A DNA stretch of 6,509 nucleotides from Candidatus Cloacimonadota bacterium (GTDB taxonomy: Bacteria > Cloacimonadota > Cloacimonadia > Cloacimonadales > Cloacimonadaceae): positions 1 through 6,509 of the forward strand of contig JALNWR010000153.1 in NCBI GenBank assembly GCA_023230795.1, given 5' to 3'. The number at the start of each line of letters is the position of its first letter. Positions within the stretch are counted from its first letter, which is position 1. Shown here in pieces: positions 1 to 4,674 of the stretch. The position numbers were made by a program, and so were the translations under genes. The notes beneath the pieces were generated by a model. It was not told where the DNA came from and did no database searches. It saw only the letters and a list, made by a program, of their open reading frames with translations.

Positions 1-49
1 CCTTGATGATGGCATTGCCACCCAAGGCCAGAACTGCTGTCTTTTTCAT
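1..49 (-). CDS. arcC: Probable carbamate kinase, N-terminal fragment (cut by window edge)
   Basis: Only the first 16 codons are inside the window. They read MKKTAVLALGGNAIIK, which matches the start of the amino-acid-kinase fold as found in carbamate kinase, where a short beta strand leads into the glycine-rich ALGGNA loop that contacts the phosphate groups. Carbamate kinase interconverts carbamoyl phosphate plus ADP with carbamate plus ATP in the cytoplasm, usually as the ATP-yielding last step of arginine, agmatine or purine-derived ureide breakdown. The ATG at 49-47 is preceded by AAAGGA with 7 bases of spacing, so the start is well supported. It lies downstream of the GTPase gene on the same strand, but an intrinsic terminator sits between them. 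Another member of the amino-acid-kinase superfamily is possible, because the fragment is too short to separate them; the LGGNA form favours carbamate kinase. Confidence 0.75.
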   Translation of the reverse strand, partial: MKKTAVLALGGNAIIK

Positions 50-56
50 CTGTTCA

Positions 57-62
57 TCCTTT
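57..62 (-). promoter_or_regulatory. Ribosome binding site of the carbamate kinase gene
   Basis: The minus strand reads AAAGGA followed by TGAACAG and then ATG at 49. The spacing of 7 bases is normal. The site lies just past the U-tract of the upstream terminator, so a transcript must either read through the hairpin or start within or next to it to include this site. Confidence 0.7.
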
Positions 63-72
63 TTTGTTATTT

Positions 73-111
73 AAAAAAAGCCGGGAATGAGCAGATAAGC
101 TCACTCCCGGC
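73..111 (-). terminator. Intrinsic (rho-independent) terminator after the GTPase gene
   Basis: On the minus strand GCCGGGAGTGAGC (111-99) pairs with GCTCATTCCCGGC (92-80) over all 13 positions, including one G-U pair, around a 6-base loop. It is followed directly by seven Ts (79-73). The single non-Watson-Crick position is a G-U wobble only in minus-strand RNA; in plus-strand RNA it would be an A-C mismatch and no U-run follows, so this acts on minus-strand transcripts. It starts 30 bases after the GTPase stop codon. Because carbamate kinase begins shortly beyond it, it may serve as a partial terminator that lowers expression of the downstream gene. Confidence 0.9.
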
Positions 112-140
112 GTGTGTATTGTATCTTATACTACTTCTTA

Positions 141-1511
141 TTATTTCTTCTTAGAAGTGGCTTTTTTAGTGGTTTTGGGAGCTGCTTTCTTTGGGATGGC
201 AAAGTCCTTCAGCACGTCTTTGATAGTAGGCTCGCCAATTTCCTGCAGTTCATATTGAACCCGGCAGGCGGGCTTTGTGATCGTCACGATGCGGCGAAGA
301 TCGATAGGAGTGCCGATCACTACAGAATCACATTCTACTGCATTGATGGTCTTCTCCAGGTCTTTGATCTGCTGGGCACTGTAACCCATGGCGGGGAGCA
401 GGTTGCCGATCTCGGGATAATCTTCAAAGGTTTCCTTAATCTCACCTACGATCCAGGGACGGGGGTCCACAAGGTCTTCACAGCCATATTTGATCGCAGC
501 AATGGTGCCGGCACCAAAGGCCATCTCACCATGAGTGAGAGTAGGACCGTCTTCCACTACGAGTACGTTTTTACCGGTAATCATTTCAGGATGATCTACA
601 AATAGCGGAGAAGCGGCGTCGATGATCTTGGCAGTGGGATTGATAGCACGGACGTTTTCACGCACTTCGTTGATATCATCCAGGTCAGCACTGTCGATTT
701 TGTTGATCACTACTACGTCTGCCATCAGAACGTTGGTCTCGCCGGGATAGTAGCTGATCTCATCACCAGGACGGTGTGGATCTACCACTACTATGCGGAC
801 CATTTCGTCTGAGCAGTAGAAAGGAATGTCGTTATTTCCGCCGTCCCAGATAATGACGTCGGCTTCTTTCTCTGCTTCACGCACGATGGCTTCATAATCT
901 ACGCCAGAGTAGATAATGCTGCCCATCTCGATATGCGGCTCATATTCTTCCATCTCTTCGATGGTGCATTTGTGTTTTTTAAGATCAGCAATTTCTGCAA
1001 AACGCTGAACTTTCTGCTTTACAAGATCGCCATAAGGCATGGGATGACGGATGGAAACCACCTTCAGTCCGCGTTCCTTAAGGGCTTTCACCACTGTACG
1101 GGTAGTCTGGGATTTTCCGCAACCGGTACGGGTGGCACATACGGTGACCAGAGGTTTGGTAGTTTTGATGGTAGTATTGTTTGCGCCCATCAGCATAAAG
1201 TCTGCACCTATGGCGTTGACTTGGGCGGCCTTATGCATCACCTCTTCGTAGGGGATGTCACTGTAAGAAAGAACCACGAGGTCAACATTGTACTTTTCGA
1301 TGAGGGATTTGAGTTCGCTTTCAGGTTTGATTTCGATTCCTTTGGGATAGAGCTCTCCAGCTAATGCTGCCGGATACTTTTTGTCATCGATACCGGGGAT
1401 TTGAGTGGCGGTAAAGGCTACGACGTTATAATCTTTGTTGTCTCTGAAAAAGACGTTAAAGTTATGAAAGTCACGGCCTGCAGCGCCCATAATGAGAACA
1501 TTACGCTTCAT
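141..1511 (-). CDS. P-loop GTPase related to cyclic 2,3-diphosphoglycerate synthetase
   Basis: The 456-residue product resembles the COG2403 family of predicted GTPases, which includes the archaeal enzyme that cyclises 2,3-diphosphoglycerate using ATP; length matches that family (about 460). Residues 1-120 look like a Rossmann-type N-terminal domain (MKRNVLIMGAAGRDFHNFN). A P-loop TRTGCGKS lies at 127-134, an aspartate-bearing strand VIIWDGGNND at 219-228 suits a Walker B role, and NKID at 270-273 is a guanine-specificity motif of the G4 type. A lysine/alanine/threonine-rich tail fills about 441-456. The open frame extends 15 codons further to an ATG at 1556, but AAAGGAG sits 6 bases before the ATG at 1511 and the predicted transcription start lies inside that extension, so 1511 is preferred. 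Bacteria generally are not known to store cyclic 2,3-diphosphoglycerate, so the substrate here is uncertain. The downstream carbamate kinase suggests a link to carbamoyl phosphate or nitrogen metabolism, which is inference. Confidence 0.85.
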   Translation of the reverse strand: MKRNVLIMGAAGRDFHNFNVFFRDNKDYNVVAFTATQIPGIDDKKYPAALAGELYPKGIEIKPESELKSLIEKYNVDLVVLSYSDIPYEEVMHKAAQVNAIGADFMLMGANNTTIKTTKPLVTVCATRTGCGKSQTTRTVVKALKERGLKVVSIRHPMPYGDLVKQKVQRFAEIADLKKHKCTIEEMEEYEPHIEMGSIIYSGVDYEAIVREAEKEADVIIWDGGNNDIPFYCSDEMVRIVVVDPHRPGDEISYYPGETNVLMADVVVINKIDSADLDDINEVRENVRAINPTAKIIDAASPLFVDHPEMITGKNVLVVEDGPTLTHGEMAFGAGTIAAIKYGCEDLVDPRPWIVGEIKETFEDYPEIGNLLPAMGYSAQQIKDLEKTINAVECDSVVIGTPIDLRRIVTITKPACRVQYELQEIGEPTIKDVLKDFAIPKKAAPKTTKKATSKKK

Positions 1512-1517
1512 TTGAAT

Positions 1518-1524
1518 CTCCTTT
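1518..1524 (-). promoter_or_regulatory. Ribosome binding site that fixes the GTPase start
   Basis: The minus strand reads AAAGGAG, ATTCAA, then ATG at 1511. This strong site with 6-base spacing lies inside the longest open reading frame and decides for the start at 1511 over the ATG at 1556, which has no comparable site in front of it. Confidence 0.8.
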
Positions 1525-1535
1525 ATTTTTTCTTG

Positions 1536-1564
1536 ATTGTATCTTTTACAATTCAAGCTTTCTA
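1536..1564 (-). promoter_or_regulatory. Candidate sigma-70-type promoter for the GTPase gene
   Basis: On the minus strand TAGAAA (1564-1559) and TACAAT (1541-1536) are separated by 17 bases. The -10 box matches the TATAAT consensus at 5 of 6 positions and the -35 box matches TTGACA at 4 of 6. Transcription would start near 1529, giving a leader of about 18 bases that contains the ribosome binding site. The sequence around it is AT-rich. A TTGACG at about 1581-1576 is a closer -35 match but has no -10 at a workable distance. This is a pattern match only. Confidence 0.45.
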
Positions 1565-1865
1565 TCAGGCTTTTAACGTCAAGGAAAATCTTGATGATGA
1601 GGACAGAAACAGAGCTTTACCAATCTATTCCATCTAATATATATTGCGATCCCAAGGGCACAGCCAGGCCCGCCTTAGTTTTGAACTTGCAGCTAATTCG
1701 CTTTTAACTCGAGAAGACTCGAAGCCTCGAGTGAACTCGAGTTAAAAGCGAATTAAAACTAAATCAAAGGCAGGAGCGCACAATAGCTGGGCTATCACAA
1801 ATACGAGACTCTATGAAGCTAACTATCCTGGGCACTATCAAGTTCGCTTGGCTTATATATGGCCA
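1565..1865. other. Intergenic region between comEC and the GTPase gene
   Basis: This stretch of about 300 bases contains no credible gene; open frames crossing it have no ribosome binding site and no family resemblance. It holds the palindrome at 1694-1755 and two copies of CTGGGC with similar flanks (1787-1792 and 1828-1833, each followed within two bases by TATCA). A weak hairpin ATAGC-TGG-GCTAT lies at 1783-1795. I see no standard terminator with a U-tract for the upstream comEC unit, so that unit may end at one of these hairpins, end by another mechanism, or read into the GTPase gene. Confidence 0.6.
1694..1755. repeat. Long inverted repeat (palindrome) in the comEC-GTPase gap
   Basis: The arm AATTCGCTTTTAACTCGAG (1695-1713) is repeated exactly in inverted form at 1736-1754, and the next outer base pair (1694/1755) also matches, giving 20 perfect pairs. 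The 22-base centre contains a second stem, ACTCGA (1717-1722) with TCGAGT (1727-1732), around a 4-base loop and separated from the main stem by a 3-by-3 internal loop. CTCGAG occurs three times (1708, 1726, 1736). Further out, TTAGTTTT (1675-1682) can pair with AAAACTAA (1755-1762) if about 11 left-hand bases bulge, extending the structure to roughly 1673-1771. Neither strand has a U-tract after the hairpin, so it is not a classical terminator. It may be a dispersed palindromic repeat or MITE remnant, a transcript-end stabilising hairpin, or a protein-binding site. Confidence 0.85.
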
Positions 1866-4055
1866 TCACGGTTTCAGCGAAAATCTTTGGCTTCCTTCGT
1901 AGGTATATCTTATCTCAGCCCCTATGTCCGTGAGTCGTCTTATAGCCTCTTCATGCGGAAAGCCATAGACATTTCTCTGAGAGGTATTTATGATCGCTAT
2001 CCCGGGACGCACACAGGCAAGAAATTCCGTGCTGGATGAGCTGCGCGAGCCATGATGCGGAACCTTCAAAATCTGGGCGCGAAGCTCTTTGGGGTAGTGT
2101 TCAGACAGATATAGTTCCGCTTCCCGTTCGATATCACCGGTGAAGAGGATGCTCTGGCTGCCGGCATCGTAGCGACAGACCAGAGATTGATTGTTGAGAT
2201 CAGTTTCATGGAAGCTGGGATCGGGGTGCAGAAACTTCATCTTATGCGAGCCTATGCTCATAGTGCAAGTATCCGTGATGGCGATTATCCTGGTGTTTTT
2301 AAGCTTTAACAAGACTTTAGTATCTTGCCACAGTTCGCTTTGGATAGTATCATCACTGAGGATGAGGTTTTTTACCTTCACGCTTTTGAGCAGGTCGTAG
2401 ATTCCCCCGGCGTGATCGCCATGCAGATGGGTGATCACTACATAATCAAGCGTATTGACTCTATTGCGTTTGAACCACTTGAGCAATCTTTCCTGCAGCC
2501 AGGACCGGGTTTTCTGGATGCCCTCCAGATCAATCTCCGCTTTTTGGCCGATCAAACCTCCGGTATCTATCATCATGCTGCTTCCATCATCAGCAAAGAT
2601 CAGGCTGCAATCCGACACGCCTGAATTGAAGATGTATAGCTCATTTTTGGGGCTGAGAGGCCAACAGAGCAAAGCTGAGATTATCATAGGTATAGGGATG
2701 GCGAGCTTGATCCACCCACTCCAGCTGCGTTTGATCTTCAGCACTATCAGAAGCAGGAAGAGCCCCAAGGCCACTGCAGAAGGCAGCGAAATCCAGTGAC
2801 TTTCCCAGCTGAGTGGCAGCTTTGCGCAGAGATCCAGCCAGGCTTGCCAGAGATCGGCCAGGGCTTTAAAGCAGAGGATGAAAGGCTGGATATCCCAGAT
2901 CAGCACCAAAATCGACAGGGCCAAAAGCAGCATGATCAGCGGCAAGCCCAAGAGATTGGCCAGGACTCCATTCAAAGAAGCCGTGCCGAAATAATATAAG
3001 GTAAGAGGGGCGATGCCCAGGCTCACTATCAAGCTAAGCAGCATGTATCTCAAGATGATGCGCGGAAGGAACATCCTGTCTGAAGAATCTGTCTTTGGCT
3101 GAAACAAAGGCAAAACAAAGGCTATCAAAGCCACGGCGGTAAAGGATAGCTGCAAGCCCAGATGGAAGAGCTGAGCCGGACTTATTATGGTAATCACAAA
3201 GAGCGAAACCGAGAGGTTTTGGGCGATAGACAGCGGACGAGAAAGCCAGCGGGAGATGATGGCCAGATGGATCATGAGCATGGCTCTGGTAATGGGTGGA
3301 GCCCAGTTATTCAAGGCTGCAAAGGCCAAAAGCAAGAGCATGAAGATAGCCTCGGCCCAGCTGCGCGGGAATATCGCCCGTAGTATTACCAGAAGGAAGA
3401 GGCTCAGCATCAGCACATGCAAGCCGCTCACCACCACCAGATGCATGATCCCTGCTCGATTCAGGCTCTGCCGGTGTTCGCGCTTGAAATCCGTGTCGCT
3501 CAAAATCAGCGCTCGGGCCAGAGGGGAATATTCCCCCAGTGCTGTATCCAGTCTTTTTTGCAGAAAGCTGCGAACTTGCAAAAGCAGAGTGGGAGAATCC
3601 GTGCTTTCTATTAACTCCAAAGCTTTTACGGGGCGGATGATTCCTTGATACTGTCGGGAATATATATCCAAAATAGGATCGTCATAAAGAGGCTGAATTT
3701 CGGCCAGGGTGTGATAGCTGCCGTCTAAAGTAAGCTCTTCCGGATATACAAGCAGCATGGGCTCTGAAAGCTGGTGTCCGGCCAGTTCATAGAGCTGAAC
3801 CCGGTAGCTTTGGGGACTTGATCTTCCCTGCACTTTGAATCTTATCTCCTGCTGTATCTGTCCCCGCTGCAAAAGGTAAGCTGCAAAAGGCTGAGCTTCG
3901 GGCTTTTGCGCCTGCCAATGCAGATTGCCTCCTGTAAAAAATAGCAGCAGGATCAGCAGTGATCGCAGCCTCCTGCAAAAGACCGCAAGCAAAGCGAAAC
4001 CTCCTGCAAAAACAATAGTTAGCCACAGCCCGGGGGCAAAGTGGTGTGAGACCAC
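1866..4055 (-). CDS. comEC: ComEC/Rec2-family DNA uptake channel with C-terminal metallo-beta-lactamase domain
   Basis: ComEC proteins form the inner-membrane channel through which single-stranded DNA enters during natural transformation. The 729 residues from the GTG at 4055 follow the family order and usual length (700-800): hydrophobic N-terminus (1-45), soluble N-terminal domain (about 65-150), then a polytopic competence domain starting with HLVVVSGLHV (205-214), the hallmark of the family, with PPITRAML at 253-260 and further membrane segments up to about 465. A metallo-beta-lactamase-like domain fills 472-729: MIDTGG (495-500), THLHGDHAGG (542-551) with a full HxHxDH metal site, TGD (639-641), PHHGS (666-670) and a closing NVYGFPHE. 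The usual VGQGD-type motif at the domain start is replaced by SGVSD (478-482). The start is uncertain: no ribosome binding site precedes the GTG, and the frame stays open to 4151 encoding typical hydrophobic sequence (PLLWPLIFWLLGIV), but without ATG, GTG or TTG. The gene follows the membrane-protein gene at 4126 and is probably cotranscribed with it. Confidence 0.9.
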   Translation of the reverse strand: MVSHHFAPGLWLTIVFAGGFALLAVFCRRLRSLLILLLFFTGGNLHWQAQKPEAQPFAAYLLQRGQIQQEIRFKVQGRSSPQSYRVQLYELAGHQLSEPMLLVYPEELTLDGSYHTLAEIQPLYDDPILDIYSRQYQGIIRPVKALELIESTDSPTLLLQVRSFLQKRLDTALGEYSPLARALILSDTDFKREHRQSLNRAGIMHLVVVSGLHVLMLSLFLLVILRAIFPRSWAEAIFMLLLLAFAALNNWAPPITRAMLMIHLAIISRWLSRPLSIAQNLSVSLFVITIISPAQLFHLGLQLSFTAVALIAFVLPLFQPKTDSSDRMFLPRIILRYMLLSLIVSLGIAPLTLYYFGTASLNGVLANLLGLPLIMLLLALSILVLIWDIQPFILCFKALADLWQAWLDLCAKLPLSWESHWISLPSAVALGLFLLLIVLKIKRSWSGWIKLAIPIPMIISALLCWPLSPKNELYIFNSGVSDCSLIFADDGSSMMIDTGGLIGQKAEIDLEGIQKTRSWLQERLLKWFKRNRVNTLDYVVITHLHGDHAGGIYDLLKSVKVKNLILSDDTIQSELWQDTKVLLKLKNTRIIAITDTCTMSIGSHKMKFLHPDPSFHETDLNNQSLVCRYDAGSQSILFTGDIEREAELYLSEHYPKELRAQILKVPHHGSRSSSSTEFLACVRPGIAIINTSQRNVYGFPHEEAIRRLTDIGAEIRYTYEGSQRFSLKP

Positions 4056-4125
4056 TATGCCCAGCAGCCAAAAGATCAGCGGCCAGAGCAGGGGACTGGG
4101 CGCCGATCTCTTTGGTGCGACAGTT

Positions 4126-4653
4126 TTACTTTCTATTATAGAACCCCAAAATCAAGCCTAAAGCAATTGACCATAAGGCCGCCAGCCCGATCCTGAGAAC
4201 GTCTGGCACCATAAAGGTGACAGTGTGCGCTGGAATCCAAAACCAGAGCAGGCTATATATGCTCTTATCCATATTCTTCCAGTTCTTCTGCTTTTCCGGC
4301 AGGTTGTCCAGGATGCGGTGCATGATCACCAAAAACAGACCAAACTGTAGATTCATCAGGGCTGAAAGCGAGAAAGCATAGCCAAAACTTCCGGCTTTGA
4401 AGGCTGGCCACATACCGCCTTCTATTAGAGCATTTACAAAGCCGCTAAAGCCTTTGAAAGCGTATTTGGTGCCTACGCCGAGCATAGCCCATACCGCCAT
4501 CTTCCACAGGGTCATAGGGAAACTGAAAGGGTATTTGAAACTCTTTTGCACCAGCCATTTGGATACGATTTCACCGATAGTGCCCAGGATTGCAAATTGC
4601 ACTATGGTACTCAGGATGGGGTTGGATTGCACCCAGTTCATGTATAATTCCAT
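4126..4653 (-). CDS. Small polytopic membrane protein, possibly Mpv17-related
   Basis: The 175-residue product has about four hydrophobic segments: 12-34, 47-63, 88-111 and 135-170. Its C-terminal part reads W-F-W-I-P (137-141), then F147, V149-P150, R154 and W161. This resembles the W-P...F..VP...R signature of the eukaryotic Mpv17/PMP22 membrane protein family, and LGTIGEIVSKW (23-33) resembles that family's first helix. Spacing between the conserved residues differs from human MPV17, so the relation is tentative. A molecular function is not clear even for Mpv17 itself, and I do not assign one. The ATG at 4653 follows AAGGAG at good spacing; the ATG four codons later lacks its own site. The gene sits 21 bases after the RND stop codon and its end overlaps the open, start-less extension of the comEC frame, so all three may be translated from one message. 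Confidence 0.85.
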   Translation of the reverse strand: MELYMNWVQSNPILSTIVQFAILGTIGEIVSKWLVQKSFKYPFSFPMTLWKMAVWAMLGVGTKYAFKGFSGFVNALIEGGMWPAFKAGSFGYAFSLSALMNLQFGLFLVIMHRILDNLPEKQKNWKNMDKSIYSLLWFWIPAHTVTFMVPDVLRIGLAALWSIALGLILGFYNRK

Positions 4654-4658
4654 TTCTG

Positions 4659-4664
4659 CTCCTT
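4659..4664 (-). promoter_or_regulatory. Ribosome binding site of the small membrane protein gene
   Basis: AAGGAG on the minus strand is followed by CAGAA and the ATG at 4653. It lies in the short gap after the RND stop codon, which leaves little room for a separate promoter and so favours cotranscription with the transporter gene. Confidence 0.75.
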
Positions 4665-4674
4665 ATCTATCTCA

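Noticed and set aside
114..1364. Plus-strand open frames opposite the GTPase gene
   Set aside because: They are antisense to a clearly coding minus-strand gene, show no family resemblance and have no convincing ribosome binding sites.
1401..1637. Plus-strand 78-codon frame crossing from the GTPase gene into the intergenic gap
   Set aside because: It overlaps the GTPase coding start and its promoter and ribosome binding site, and its translation resembles no protein family.
1694..1755. The palindrome as an intrinsic terminator
   Set aside because: No run of Ts follows the hairpin in either direction, and the stem base is AT-rich, so the usual signature is absent.
1675..1771. CRISPR-like or tandem repeat array
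   Set aside because: The repeated CTCGAG words belong to one inverted-repeat structure; there are no regularly spaced direct repeats with unique spacers.
1783..1795. Short hairpin ATAGC-TGG-GCTAT as comEC terminator
   Set aside because: The stem has only five pairs with a three-base loop and no U-tract follows on the minus strand.
3787..4071. Minus-strand 94-codon frame overlapping the start of comEC
   Set aside because: It is an alternate-frame reading of the comEC N-terminal region; the comEC frame has the hydrophobic pattern expected of the family, and this one does not.
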